A stretch of DNA of 64,000 nucleotides from Halegenticoccus tardaugens. Lineage in GTDB: Archaea; Halobacteriota; Halobacteria; Halobacteriales; Haloferacaceae. Each line of letters starts with the position of its first letter. Position 1 is the stretch's first letter. The position numbers and the translations under genes are program-made. Below, piece by piece: positions 55,044-63,547 of the stretch. The notes beneath the pieces were generated by a model. It was not told the DNA's origin. It saw only the letters and a program-made list of their open reading frames with translations, and did not search any database. The stretch covers positions 248,001 through 312,000 of the forward strand of contig NZ_SDIC01000001.1 of NCBI RefSeq assembly GCF_004116405.1, read 5' to 3'.

Positions 55044-56804
55044 ATGACCGACTATTTCGAGGTTCTCTCGCGGGACGGGGCGGCCCGCATCGGCGAACTC
55101 CGCCTCTCGACCCCGCTCGCGACCCCCGCGCTCGTTGGCGACCGCGTCAGCGACGCGGGGAGCCTCTGGGCCGCGGATCGCGACGTGCCCGAGGGCGACG
55201 AGGGCGTCCTCACGATCCTCCCGCACCGGGCGTTCCCGGCCGGGACGCACGACGAGGTGAAGGAGTCGTTCGCCGTCGATCCCCCGGCGCTGGACGCCCC
55301 GACCGCCGCCGTCGTCGCCTCCGACGCGATCGCCGACGCGGCGGCGGGGAGCGTCGACGCCTACGTCCTCTCGGACGCGCCGGGGTTCGTCGGCCACGCG
55401 GCCGCCTTCGCGGAGGCGGTGATCGCCGCGAAGGACGCCACCCCGGCGGACACCGCGCTGTACCTCTCCGGGGTCGCCACCCCCGCGAACGTCGCCACGC
55501 TCGCCTACGCGGGGGTCGATCTCGTCGACGCGAAGAAGGCGACGGTGAAGGGGACGCAGGGAAAGTACCTCACGAGCGAGGGGGAACACTTCCTCGAAGA
55601 CCTGGAGGACCTCCCGTGCGCCTGTCCCGTCTGTCAAAAACCGCGCGAGGCGTTCGCCCGCGAGGACTGCGCCGAGCACAACGTCAACGCGCTCCGCGCG
55701 GAACTTGCGACCGTTCGCGAACGGATCCGGGCGGGTCGGCTGCGCGACTACGTGGAGGGGCAGGCCCGCCACGAGGCGTGGCTCACCGCCGCGTTTCGGG
55801 AGCTCGACGGACAGTACGGGTACGTCGAGGAGCGGGCCCCGGTCATCCGGGACGCCGAGCTGCTCGCCGCCTCCGAGGACTCGCTCCGCCGGGTGGAGAT
55901 CCAGCGCTTCGCGGAGCGCGTCACGACCCGCTACCGCAACCGTTTCGACAACCCACTCGTCCTCGTTCCCTGCTCGGCGAAGAAGCCGTACAGCGAGTCG
56001 CAGAGCCACGGACAGTACCACGACGCGATCCAGTGGCGCGCCCACCAGGTGTCGATGACCTCGCCGATCGGCGTCGTCCCGCTGGAACTCGAACTCACCT
56101 ACCCGGCCCAGCACTACGACTCCGTCGTCACGGGGCGGTGGTCCGAGGACGAGAAGTCGTTCGTCGCCGAGGTGCTGAAGCGCTACCTCGAACGCAACGA
56201 GTACCCGCGGGTGATCGCGCACGTCCCGCCGCACGGCTACCGGGACGTCTGCGAGCGCGTCGAGGCCGCCGTCGACGTCCCGTTCGAGTACACCGTCGCG
56301 GACCACCCGACGACGGCGGCGTCGCTGTCGAACCTCCGATCGGCGCTGTCGGGCGAACTGAAGTACTCGAAGCGCGAGCGCGAGCACAACACCGTGAAAG
56401 CGCTCGCCGACTACCAGTTCGGGCCCGACGCGGGCGACGCGCTTTTCTCGGAGATTCGAACGACCGGCCGCTACCCGAAACTCCAGATCCGCGATTCGGA
56501 GGGGACGCAACTGGCGGCGATGGTGCCGCAGTACGGCGTGCTCTCGTTCACCCTCGACGGGGCGCGGCGCTGGGTCGAAAGCGACGCCCCGACGAAACGC
56601 GTCGAGATCGACGACTTCGCGCCGCACGGGAGCGTCCTCGCGCCCGGCGTCGTCGAGGCGGACGCGGAGATCCGCGTCGGCGACGAGGTCGTCGTCGAGG
56701 GACCGAAGGCGCTCGCCGTCGGGCGCGCGGCCATGACCGGCCGGGAGATGACGGAAAGCACGCGCGGCGTCGCCTGCGAGGTGCGCCACGTCGAAGAGAA
56801 GTGA
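55044..56804 (+). CDS. arcS: Archaeosine synthase
   Basis: 586 residues. N-terminal TGT-like domain without catalytic Asp (MTDYFEVLSRDGAARIGELR), zinc motif CACPVCQKPREAFAREDCAE, then the ArcS-specific LVPCSAKKPYSESQSHGQYH segment around residues 310-330, and a C-terminal PUA domain (GSVLAPGVVEADAEIRVGDE, GRAAMTGREM). ArcS acts after TgtA, converting preQ0-15 to archaeosine (in some archaea with a radical-SAM partner via preQ0-lysine). The gene pair tgtA-arcS is a classic archaeal arrangement. Confidence 0.93.
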   Translation: MTDYFEVLSRDGAARIGELRLSTPLATPALVGDRVSDAGSLWAADRDVPEGDEGVLTILPHRAFPAGTHDEVKESFAVDPPALDAPTAAVVASDAIADAAAGSVDAYVLSDAPGFVGHAAAFAEAVIAAKDATPADTALYLSGVATPANVATLAYAGVDLVDAKKATVKGTQGKYLTSEGEHFLEDLEDLPCACPVCQKPREAFAREDCAEHNVNALRAELATVRERIRAGRLRDYVEGQARHEAWLTAAFRELDGQYGYVEERAPVIRDAELLAASEDSLRRVEIQRFAERVTTRYRNRFDNPLVLVPCSAKKPYSESQSHGQYHDAIQWRAHQVSMTSPIGVVPLELELTYPAQHYDSVVTGRWSEDEKSFVAEVLKRYLERNEYPRVIAHVPPHGYRDVCERVEAAVDVPFEYTVADHPTTAASLSNLRSALSGELKYSKREREHNTVKALADYQFGPDAGDALFSEIRTTGRYPKLQIRDSEGTQLAAMVPQYGVLSFTLDGARRWVESDAPTKRVEIDDFAPHGSVLAPGVVEADAEIRVGDEVVVEGPKALAVGRAAMTGREMTESTRGVACEVRHVEEK

Positions 56805-57196
56805 GCGACAGCGAAGCGAACCTCGCCGGCGGACCCGCGACCGTTCGTCCTTCGACGCTAACCGTTTCAGCCGGTAAATCCGGGCTTACTCGCCGATCGC
56901 GCGGTCGCTCACGACGGAAATCATTCGGTTATCTGACCGGTTTCCCCGTTCCCCGACGCGTTTTCGTCGCCGCGGGCGGTCGGTCGCGCACCTCCCCCGA
57001 TCGCCGAACGCCGCCCTCGCGCGCGGTCCACAATGGCGTCTTATGTGCGACCGCGTAGATTTTATCCCGGGATCATTTGGCGAAAACCCAAGTTAGTTTC
57101 CATACGATGTCGGCTATTTATGAGCGGTAGGGACCTGAAAACAGGTGCGTCCCCGCAGTCCGCTGCGGCGGGAGAGGCTGCGAGGGGGGAGACAAC
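56805..57196. other. Intergenic region with structured RNA candidate
   Basis: 392 bases without a clear protein gene. The first half is unremarkable. The AT-richer patch at 57055-57120 (TTTTATCCC, GGCTATTTATG) looks like promoter DNA. It is followed by two adjacent hairpins (57130-57168) and a purine-rich run (GAGGGGGGAGAC) ending just before a small reading frame at 57197. Confidence 0.5.
57130..57168 (+). ncRNA. Two consecutive hairpins, candidate leader RNA
   Basis: Hairpin 1: GGGACCTG (57130-57137), loop AAAA, CAGGT then TCCC (57142-57153) with a 3-base bulge. Hairpin 2: CCGCAG (57153-57158), loop TCCG, CTGCGG (57163-57168). They sit about 15 bases after a TATA-like TATTTATG and before a GGGGGG-rich ribosome-binding-like stretch, so they are likely transcribed. 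They could be a cis-regulatory leader or a small RNA; no known riboswitch class recognised. Confidence 0.35.
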
Positions 57197-57340
57197 ATGG
57201 CAACCAACGGAAACCATCGACCGTCGACGCGATCGGCCGCCGGTCCCGCCGAAGGGCCCCGGCGTCGATCGAGGAACCGCGCCGACGGGCGTTCGGCTGT
57301 ATCACGCGCGAACGGGGGAGTACGCTCATGGAGCCGCTGA
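57197..57340 (+). CDS. Possible small basic protein overlapping the next gene
   Basis: 47 codons from ATG 57197 (MATNGNHRPSTRSAAG...) after a purine-rich GGGGGGAGA stretch. The product is very basic (Arg 10+), unusual for a haloarchaeal protein, and its stop TGA (57338-57340) overlaps the start of the next gene. Either a regulatory leader peptide or a chance frame. Confidence 0.3.
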   Translation: MATNGNHRPSTRSAAGPAEGPRRRSRNRADGRSAVSRANGGVRSWSR

Positions 57341-57855
57341 CGAACGACGTCGTGCCGCCATCCGGGTGGACGTGCGGACGGTTCGGACGGGACGAAGTCA
57401 CGTTCCGCCCGGAGCGGTGGCGGATCACCGTCGGAGCAAAGCGCGTCCCGGGCCACGGCTGGGAGCTTCGGTGCCGCGAATCGGCGGGCGAGGCGAGCAG
57501 CGTCCGGTCGCTCGGCTACGTCCCGACCCGCGAGGCGGCGATTCGGACGCTGTTCGGTTGCATGCGGAACATCAACCGAACCGCGCAGGAGGAGGGACCG
57601 GACGCCCCGATGACGCTCGCGTCCCTCGCGAGGGAGATGAGCGCGCGGCCTGAGATCCGGCCCATGTCGGCCGACTGGCGGCGCGTCGAAGCCGCACCCT
57701 CGACCCCGCAGGGCGGTCCGGCGGGCGATCGGGCGCCGACCGGGCCGCACCCCGACCGACCGTGGCGCGTCGCGACGCGCTCCGTGACCGACGGCGGGAG
57801 CGACCGAGACGACGACCCGGAGCGCGACTCCGGGCCGACTCCCGCGACGTACTGA
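57328..57855 (+). CDS. Haloarchaeal protein of unknown function
   Basis: 175 residues from MEPLTNDVVPPSGWTCGRFG. The first ~100 residues are a mixed domain (DEVTFRPERWRITVGAKRVP, GHGWELRCRESAGEASSVRS, EAAIRTLFGCMRNINRTAQE) with three Cys; the rest is disordered, Pro/Arg/Asp-rich (PSTPQGGPAGDRAPTGPHP). No recognised family. Translation may be coupled to the preceding small frame. Confidence 0.55.
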   Translation: MEPLTNDVVPPSGWTCGRFGRDEVTFRPERWRITVGAKRVPGHGWELRCRESAGEASSVRSLGYVPTREAAIRTLFGCMRNINRTAQEEGPDAPMTLASLAREMSARPEIRPMSADWRRVEAAPSTPQGGPAGDRAPTGPHPDRPWRVATRSVTDGGSDRDDDPERDSGPTPATY

Positions 57856-57937
57856 ACGCGCGGCCACACGCGGTCGGATCGACGCCGTCGACCCGGCCGC
57901 CGTCTCGTTATTCGACCGATTGACAGCGTCGACCTCG

Positions 57938-58687
57938 TTATTCGGTCAGTTCCGACAGCGTCGACGCGCCGCGTTCGAGCGACGCGACCGCGTCGGCCGG
58001 GTCGTCGTGTTCGTAGACGAGCCAGTCCACATCGGCGCGCCGAGCAGCCGCGACGCAGTCCGCGAGGTCGAGGTCGCCGTCGCCGAGTTCGACCGGCGTC
58101 CGCGTCTCGGTCGCGACGTCCTTGAGGTGGACGATCGGTATCCGGTCGCCGAACCGGTCGAGTAGATCGACCGGATCGTAGCCGGCGGCGTTCGCCCACC
58201 CGGCGTCGAGTTCGATTTCCACCCGATCGTCGGCGTCGGCGAGCAGGCGCTCGAAGGCGCTTTCGACGGCTCCTCCTTCTCCCTCGATCTCGACGAACTC
58301 GTGGTCGTGGTTGTGATAGCAACACGCCACGCCGCGCGACGCGAGTCGATCCGCGAGCTCGGAGAGCCGGTCGGCCGTCCGCGCGACCGCCGCGTCGCTC
58401 TCGAACGCCTCGTCGGGGAGGTACGGGACCACCAACCGCTCGCACCCGACCGCCCGGTACCGTTCTATCGTCCCGTCGACGTCCGATTCGAGCTCCTCGA
58501 TCGGGACGTGAGCGCCGGCGACGGCCAACTCGTTCGACGACAGCGCGTCGACCACGGAATCGGGCGACGCGCCGCCGAGGCCCGCGAATTCGAGGCCCTC
58601 GAACGACGTCTCCCCCACCCGGCCGATGAGGTCCGGAACCGGTTCGTCGAGCGATCGGAGCGAGTACAGCTGGATCCCGCGGTGCAT
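57938..58687 (-). CDS. Xylose-isomerase-like TIM-barrel protein (sugar isomerase/epimerase family)
   Basis: 249 residues from MHRGIQLYSLRSLDEPVPDL. TIM-barrel features: FEGLEFAGLGGASPDSVVD, AVAGAHVPIEELESDVDGTI, CCYHNHDHEFVEIEGEGG (His/Asp metal-binding loop), VEIELDAGWANAAGYDPVDL (Glu/Asp) and IPIVHLKDVATETRTPVE (His). These are the usual metal ligands of the xylose-isomerase-like TIM-barrel family (Pfam AP_endonuc_2). Likely acts on a sugar or inositol derivative; exact substrate unknown. Confidence 0.8.
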   Translation of the reverse strand: MHRGIQLYSLRSLDEPVPDLIGRVGETSFEGLEFAGLGGASPDSVVDALSSNELAVAGAHVPIEELESDVDGTIERYRAVGCERLVVPYLPDEAFESDAAVARTADRLSELADRLASRGVACCYHNHDHEFVEIEGEGGAVESAFERLLADADDRVEIELDAGWANAAGYDPVDLLDRFGDRIPIVHLKDVATETRTPVELGDGDLDLADCVAAARRADVDWLVYEHDDPADAVASLERGASTLSELTE

Positions 58688-58828
58688 ACCGCCACCTTCC
58701 GCGGCGGCGCCTAAGGGTTTTCGCCGACCGGGGACGTCGCGCCGTCGATCGTCCCCGCGCCCCCTGCCCTCGCCGGGGCGCACCGCCCGGACGCCAGCGT
58801 TTTGCTCGTTGCCCCCGAACGATCGGCC

Positions 58829-58984
58829 GTGAGAAGCCACGCCTGTCGTCGCTGCGGCGCGCGATTTCACCCCGCGCGCGACGTGTACGCGGCGGTCGAC
58901 GTCATGGACGCGCAGGGCGACCTGAAGGTACTCCTCTGTCGCGACTGCGCGCGGGCGTTACGCGGGTTTCTCGGCGCGGAGTAG
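58829..58984 (+). CDS. Very small zinc-binding protein
   Basis: 51 residues from GTG 58829 (MRSHACRRCGARFHPARDVY). Two CxxC pairs (CRRC, CRDC) about 32 residues apart form a zinc-ribbon-like module. A short beta/helix segment (VDVMDAQGDLKVLL) lies between. No target known. Confidence 0.65.
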   Translation: MRSHACRRCGARFHPARDVYAAVDVMDAQGDLKVLLCRDCARALRGFLGAE

Positions 58985-59035
58985 GAGCTCTCCGGCGCGG
59001 AGTACGCTTTTGTGTCCGCCGCCCCATCTCGTCGC

Positions 59036-59422
59036 ATGGACACGATCTCGCTCGGCGTTCCGAAGCCGATCCTCGAATCGCTCCCGGAGGGGAGCGAGGC
59101 GGCAGCACAGGACATGAAGCGCGCCGTTCAGGGCGTCGAAGGGCGGATCAACCGCGCGATCGAGGAGGCCGATGACGAGGGCGACGCGGCCGGCCACGTC
59201 GTCGACGTGATAGAACGACTGAACGACCACCTCGAACGGTACGACGAGTTCGTCCCCGAACTCCGCGCGTGGGGACAATCGCCCATCTACGCCATCGCGT
59301 GGCGCAACCTTCAGGCGGACCTCATCATGCAGCTCTACGAGGTCGAGTGGCTCGCCGAGCACCTCGACCGCGAACGGAACGCCCGACTGGTCGAAGACGG
59401 CATCAGGTTCGGCAAGCGGTGA
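59036..59422 (+). CDS. Small helical haloarchaeal protein
   Basis: 128 residues from MDTISLGVPKPILESLPEGS. Almost entirely helical: MKRAVQGVEGRINRAIEEAD, HVVDVIERLNDHLERYDEFV, SPIYAIAWRNLQADLIMQLY and EVEWLAEHLDRERNARLVED. No membrane helix and no recognised family. Fifty-two bases separate it from the modifier gene, so it may be a separate unit. Confidence 0.6.
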   Translation: MDTISLGVPKPILESLPEGSEAAAQDMKRAVQGVEGRINRAIEEADDEGDAAGHVVDVIERLNDHLERYDEFVPELRAWGQSPIYAIAWRNLQADLIMQLYEVEWLAEHLDRERNARLVEDGIRFGKR

Positions 59423-59474
59423 CCGGCGAGACGGCGCGCGCAGATTTTTAACCGGTGCGACCCCATTCGCGGGT

Positions 59475-59753
59475 ATGAAGCTCACGCTCCGGTTCTTCGC
59501 CACCTTCCGCGAGGCGGTCGGTTCGAAGACCATCGAACGGGAGTACGAGGACGGCGCGACCGTCGGCGAGGTGCTGGCCGCGCTCGAAGGCGAGTTCGAC
59601 GGGCTGGAGGGGAACTTGCTGGCGAATGGCGACCTGAAGCCGCAGATCAACGTGCTCAAAAACGGCCGTGAGGTGCTCCACATCGACGGAATCGAGACGG
59701 ACGTGGGGGACGGCGACACGCTGAGCGTCTTCCCGCCGGTCGCGGGGGGCTGA
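59475..59753 (+). CDS. Ubiquitin-like small archaeal modifier / MoaD-family protein
   Basis: 92 residues: MKLTLRFFATFREAVGSKTI, the beta-grasp fold (VGEVLAALEGEFDGLEGNL, KPQINVLKNGREVLHIDG, DTLSVFPPVAGG), ending in the exposed Gly-Gly needed for adenylation by UbaA. Length and the FFATFRE start match SAMP3 of Haloferax volcanii better than SAMP1. It could tag proteins, deliver sulfur to pterin cofactor, or both. The next gene begins on the base after its stop; a tungsten AOR lies about 1.7 kb away. Symbol withheld because SAMP family members cannot be distinguished with certainty. Confidence 0.85.
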   Translation: MKLTLRFFATFREAVGSKTIEREYEDGATVGEVLAALEGEFDGLEGNLLANGDLKPQINVLKNGREVLHIDGIETDVGDGDTLSVFPPVAGG

Positions 59754-60161
59754 ATGCCGGACGAGTCGTCCGCCGACGATTCCGGGACGGCCGGGGTCGA
59801 CGCCGAGGCCGATCGTGTCGATGCGGATCCCGACGGCGCCGACGCGGACGTCGCCCGCCGCGAGAAGTCCTTCCGGGGCATCTCCCAGCGGCTCGCCGTC
59901 CACTACCTGACGAACCTCGGCGGCGAAGAAGCGAACGACGAGACGGGCGCAGACGACGAAGCGCCCGAAGCGGAAGCGGACGACGAGACCGCCGACGAGG
60001 TCGTCGGCGACGGCTGGCGGGCCACCCTTTCGAGCGAGACGGTCGGCGTCGGACCGTCGCTCGATCTGACCGAGGTGACGATCGCGTTCGAGGGGGACGC
60101 CGAGACGCTGGACCCGCTCGTCGAGCGGTTCTCGCAGAAGGCGATGCGGGCGGGCGGCTGA
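59754..60161 (+). CDS. Modifier-operon protein of unknown function
   Basis: 135 residues. The N-terminal ~35 and a central ~25 are acidic and disordered (ETGADDEAPEAEADDETAD). Two ordered pieces remain: SFRGISQRLAVHYLTNLGG (about 38-56) and the C-terminal domain GDGWRATLSSETVGVGPSLD, IAFEGDAETLDPLVERFSQK, AMRAGG. The C-terminal Gly-Gly mimics a modifier tail, but the fold is not beta-grasp. It starts directly after the modifier stop and overlaps the next gene by one base, so the three are one operon. Confidence 0.65.
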   Translation: MPDESSADDSGTAGVDAEADRVDADPDGADADVARREKSFRGISQRLAVHYLTNLGGEEANDETGADDEAPEAEADDETADEVVGDGWRATLSSETVGVGPSLDLTEVTIAFEGDAETLDPLVERFSQKAMRAGG

Positions 60162-60637
60162 TGTCGGACGACCCCGACCGGGACGACGAGTTCGGCGACG
60201 GCGCACAGCCGGGCGGTGCGGACGCGACCGACGACGCCGGATCGCCCGACGTCGAAGCCGAGGCCGCCGGCGGCGGCGAACACGACTCGCCGATCGACGG
60301 GCAGGTCATCCTGCTCACGGCGGCGAAGGCGAGCGTCGCGCCGCAGGCGCTCCCCGGCCTGCTCGACCGCACGCAGGCGTACCTCGCGCCGCTGCTCGAC
60401 GACTACTGCAGGCGGTACGAGATGGTTAACGAGACGGACGACTACTGCGCCTTCCTCGTCGAGCCGGGCCACTGGAAGTCGGTTGGCGACGAACTGGGGT
60501 TCGAGCGCCGGGAGTCGGACGCGGTCGAGCGGACCCACGGGGCGCAGCTGCTCCGGATCGGGAAGTACGAGAACCGCCGCGAGGAGTTCGAGACGGCGCT
60601 GGAGATACGGGAGGCGGTCGTGATCGGGACGGGGTAG
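60161..60637 (+). CDS. Conserved protein closing the modifier operon
   Basis: 158 residues. A ~45-residue acidic N-terminus precedes an ordered domain (PIDGQVILLTAAKASVAPQA, LPGLLDRTQAYLAPLLDDYC, VNETDDYCAFLVEPGHWKSV, AQLLRIGKYENRREEFETAL, EIREAVVIGTG). No recognised family, but it co-occurs with the preceding genes by a TGATG overlap. A role with the modifier or its targets is inferred. Confidence 0.6.
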   Translation: MSDDPDRDDEFGDGAQPGGADATDDAGSPDVEAEAAGGGEHDSPIDGQVILLTAAKASVAPQALPGLLDRTQAYLAPLLDDYCRRYEMVNETDDYCAFLVEPGHWKSVGDELGFERRESDAVERTHGAQLLRIGKYENRREEFETALEIREAVVIGTG

Positions 60638-60639
60638 GT

Positions 60640-61320
60640 TCAGCCCGAGGGCTCGCCTTCCCCCGCCGGATCCACTTCCATCGCCGTGAGGATTCCGAGC
60701 GCGCCCCGCCGGACTCGACGAACCGCAAGCCCCGCCTCTCGCACAACTGCGGTCGGTTCCTGATTCCACCGACAGCCCATCCGCTCGAAGTGCGCCTCGG
60801 CGCGCCAGTCCTGAAATCGCGCGACGGGTCCCGCGCTGCTTCGCCCGTGTTCGAGCAGGAGGATCCTCCCGTCGGGCTCGCAGACGCGCGCCATCTCGCG
60901 CAGCACCGCCCCCGGATCGGGGAACGTGCAGGTCGAAAGCGAGGAGATCACCGCGTCGAAGCTGTCGTCCGGGAAATCGAGATCCGACGCGTCCATCACC
61001 CGGAGGTCGGCGTCGAGGTCGAGCTTCGCCGCCCGCCGCGACGCGGCCGCGAGCATCTCCTCGCTGAGGTCGACCCCGGTCAGTTCGACGTCCGCCGGCA
61101 GATACGGGAAGTTCGCCCCGGTTCCGCACGCCACGTCGAGCACGCGGCCGGACGCGCGCGAGAAGGTGAGCCGCCGGTATCTCCCCGTCAGGAACCGGTC
61201 GATCGGACCGAGTCGCTCGACGAGCGACGCCTCCTCGTCGTAGATCCGCGCGATCTCCGCCGGCGACTTCGACGGACGGTCGACGCTCTCCGAGGACGCT
61301 TCGGCTGCGCGCGAGTTCAT
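60640..61320 (-). CDS. Class I SAM-dependent methyltransferase (UbiE/Methyltransf_11-like)
   Basis: 226 residues from MNSRAAEASSESVDRPSKSP. Motif I: VLDVACGTGANFPYLPADV; next strand ends VDLSEEMLAAASRR; motif post-I includes MDASDLDFPDDSFDAVISS. The C-terminus (MARVCEPDGRILLLEHGR) matches UbiE/COQ5-like methyltransferases that methylate quinones or other small molecules. It stands alone, convergent with the modifier operon (stop-to-stop 2 bases). Confidence 0.8.
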   Translation of the reverse strand: MNSRAAEASSESVDRPSKSPAEIARIYDEEASLVERLGPIDRFLTGRYRRLTFSRASGRVLDVACGTGANFPYLPADVELTGVDLSEEMLAAASRRAAKLDLDADLRVMDASDLDFPDDSFDAVISSLSTCTFPDPGAVLREMARVCEPDGRILLLEHGRSSAGPVARFQDWRAEAHFERMGCRWNQEPTAVVREAGLAVRRVRRGALGILTAMEVDPAGEGEPSG

Positions 61321-61442
61321 ACTCCATCGAACGGGGGCCGAGAGGATAACGGTGCGCCCGCTCGTCGGGGCGACGTTCGAAAAATCGCCGGGCGCGACGA
61401 CCGAACGGCGGTCAGTCGTCCCACCTTCGCGGTGATGACCGC

Positions 61443-63377
61443 TCAGTCGTCCGCCGGCGCGGGGCTGTCGCCGCTCGCGCTGACGCCCGTGCCGGGCCCG
61501 ATGTCGATCTCGAGCTCCTCGAGCTTCTCGTCGGGGACGACGCCGTCGATCCACCCGCGGTGTTCGTAGTACTCCTCTTTCATCTCCTCGAGTTCGCACA
61601 GTTCGCCCTCGGATGCGCCCTGTCCCGGGATCGCCTCGTCGCCCTCGACGAACCGGCCGGGGAGCGAGTCGTCGGCACCGTCGAAGCCCGCGAGGTTGTT
61701 GTAGTAGCGTTCGAGGTTGTAGACGCGCTCGCCCGCTTTCATCAGTTCGTCCTCGCTCACGTCGAGGCCCGTCATCCCGTTGTACTGCAGGACGTACTCC
61801 TCGATGCCCTCGGCGAACGCGTTGAACTTGCAGATGTCGAACGAGTCCGAGATCGCGTGCAGGTCCTGGAACGTCGCGGTCAGCTCGCCCTTGCCCTCCC
61901 ACTCGTAGGGGTCGACCTTCTCGGGGATACCGAGGATCTCCGCGGCGGGAGTGTACCCGCGCAGGTGGCACGCCCCCCGGTTCGACGTCGCGTACGCGAT
62001 CCCCATCCCCTTCATGCACCGCGGGTCGTACGCCGGGATGCTCTGGCCCTTGACGCCCAGGGAGTTCTCGTGCGCGTCGAACTCCTCGGCGAGGATCTTC
62101 GAGCCGTTCGCCAGCGCGTCCGCGAGGTCGCCGTCGCGCTCCGCGATGCGACCGATGAGGTCGATCATCTCCTCGGCGTCGCCCCAGTCGATCCCCTCGT
62201 CGAGGTCGTCGAACTTGCCCTCCTCGGTCATCTCCATCGCCATCGCGATCATGTTGCCCGTCTCGATGGTGTCCATTCCGTAGTCGTTGCACCGGTCGAT
62301 CATGACCGCGATCTTGTCGCGGTCGGTGTGCCCCGAGTTGGGGCCGAGCGCGAACGCCGACTCGTACTCGTAGGACTCCATCTTGACGTTCATCTCCTCG
62401 CCCTTGTGCATCGCCGACACCTCGACCTCCTTCTTGCAGGCGACCGGGCAGGAGTGACACGTCGGCTCGCCGACGAGGATGTTCTCGCGGACGTTCTCGC
62501 CGGAGACCTCCTCCGCGTCGATGTCGGGGCCGCCGTCGTCGCGGTAGCTGTGGGTGCTCGTGTACTTCCCGTTGCGAGTCGGCAGCCCGTCCATCTCCTC
62601 GGTGATGTTCATGAGGACGTTCGTACCGTACACCGAGAGTCCGCCCTCGTTGGGCGCGGTGACGTCGGACTCGCGGATGAGTTGCATCGCCTGCTGGTAG
62701 CCCGTCTGGAACGTCTCGGGCTCTTTGGGTTTGGGCATCCGCGTCCCGGACTTGACGACGACCGCCTTGAGGTTCTTCGAGCCCATCACGCAGCCGGTTC
62801 CCCCGCGTCCGGACGCGCGGTCGTCCTCGTTCATGATGCACGCGTAGCGCACCTGATTTTCGCCGCCCTGGCCGATCGCCATCACGCTGAGGTTCTTGCC
62901 GACCGAGCCGTCGACCTCCTCGCCGAGTTGCTCGATCGTGTCGTGGACGCCCTCCCCCCACAGGTGGGAGGCGTCGCGGAGTTCGACCTCGCCATCCTCG
63001 ACGAGCGCGTACACCGGCTTTTCCGCTTTGCCGGTGAAGAGGAGGCCGTCGAAGCCGGCCCACTTGAGCCGCGCGCCGCTCCACCCGCCGTGGTGCGAAT
63101 CGGTGACGGTCCCCGTGAGGGGTGACTTGGTGCAGACGGCGATGCGGCCGCTCATCACCGTCTGAGTGCCGGTGAGCGGGCCGTTCATGAACGCCAAGAG
63201 GTTGTCGGGACCCATCGGGTCGACGTCGGGGCCCTGCTCGAAGACGTACTTGACGCCGAGCCCGCGCGCGCCGATGTACTTTGTCGCGTCGTCGCGGTCG
63301 ATGCCCTCGTAGCGGACGTCGCCCTCCGAGAGGTCGACCCGCGCCACGTGGTCCTGGAAGCCGCCGAGATCTGTCAT
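61443..63377 (-). CDS. Aldehyde:ferredoxin oxidoreductase-family tungstoenzyme
   Basis: 644 residues from MTDLGGFQDHVARVDLSEGD. Domain 1: YIGARGLGVKYVFEQGPDVD, VCTKSPLTGTVTDSHHGGWS; pterin region GRGGTGCVMGSKNLKAVVVK. The [4Fe-4S] ligands are C307, C310, C314 (EPTCHSCPVACK) and C516 (FDICKFNAF). DPRCMKGMGIAYATSNRGACHLRGY is typical of AOR. Oxidises an aldehyde (or related compound) with a W-bis-pterin centre, giving electrons to ferredoxin. Its long acidic tail is disordered. A promoter with AATACAACTATCG lies just upstream (about 63390). The closest partner for cofactor sulfur is the MoaD/SAMP-like gene at 59475. Confidence 0.9.
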   Translation of the reverse strand: MTDLGGFQDHVARVDLSEGDVRYEGIDRDDATKYIGARGLGVKYVFEQGPDVDPMGPDNLLAFMNGPLTGTQTVMSGRIAVCTKSPLTGTVTDSHHGGWSGARLKWAGFDGLLFTGKAEKPVYALVEDGEVELRDASHLWGEGVHDTIEQLGEEVDGSVGKNLSVMAIGQGGENQVRYACIMNEDDRASGRGGTGCVMGSKNLKAVVVKSGTRMPKPKEPETFQTGYQQAMQLIRESDVTAPNEGGLSVYGTNVLMNITEEMDGLPTRNGKYTSTHSYRDDGGPDIDAEEVSGENVRENILVGEPTCHSCPVACKKEVEVSAMHKGEEMNVKMESYEYESAFALGPNSGHTDRDKIAVMIDRCNDYGMDTIETGNMIAMAMEMTEEGKFDDLDEGIDWGDAEEMIDLIGRIAERDGDLADALANGSKILAEEFDAHENSLGVKGQSIPAYDPRCMKGMGIAYATSNRGACHLRGYTPAAEILGIPEKVDPYEWEGKGELTATFQDLHAISDSFDICKFNAFAEGIEEYVLQYNGMTGLDVSEDELMKAGERVYNLERYYNNLAGFDGADDSLPGRFVEGDEAIPGQGASEGELCELEEMKEEYYEHRGWIDGVVPDEKLEELEIDIGPGTGVSASGDSPAPADD

Positions 63378-63474
63378 TATAATTGTCGATAGTTGTATTG
63401 GCGCCGCAGCTTGTTAGGCGTTGTCTCGACCGTGTAACGTCTTCCGGTTACGTCGACGCCACGTCTCCCGTTTC

Positions 63475-63501
63475 CGATCGTTCTCCCCGAGAGAACGATC
63501 G
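63475..63501. terminator. Perfect 11-base hairpin downstream of the right-end gene
   Basis: CGATCGTTCTC (63475-63485), loop CCCGA, GAGAACGATCG (63491-63501). It lies 47 bases after the stop of the gene that runs off the right edge and before the AOR promoter, so it probably terminates that gene's transcript. There is no T run. Confidence 0.45.
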
Positions 63502-63547
63502 CCCCCGATCGGCGGGAACCGGCTGAGCGCGTGATCGACCGACGCGG

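Noticed and set aside
53803..55047. Open plus-strand frame across the tgtA end and the flavin-protein gene
   Set aside because: Arg-rich without domains; overlaps tgtA and an oppositely oriented real gene.
57033..57653. Longer reading frame through the hairpin region
   Set aside because: Runs through both hairpins in an Arg-rich frame and lacks a credible start; only the short frame at 57197 and the gene at 57328 are plausible.
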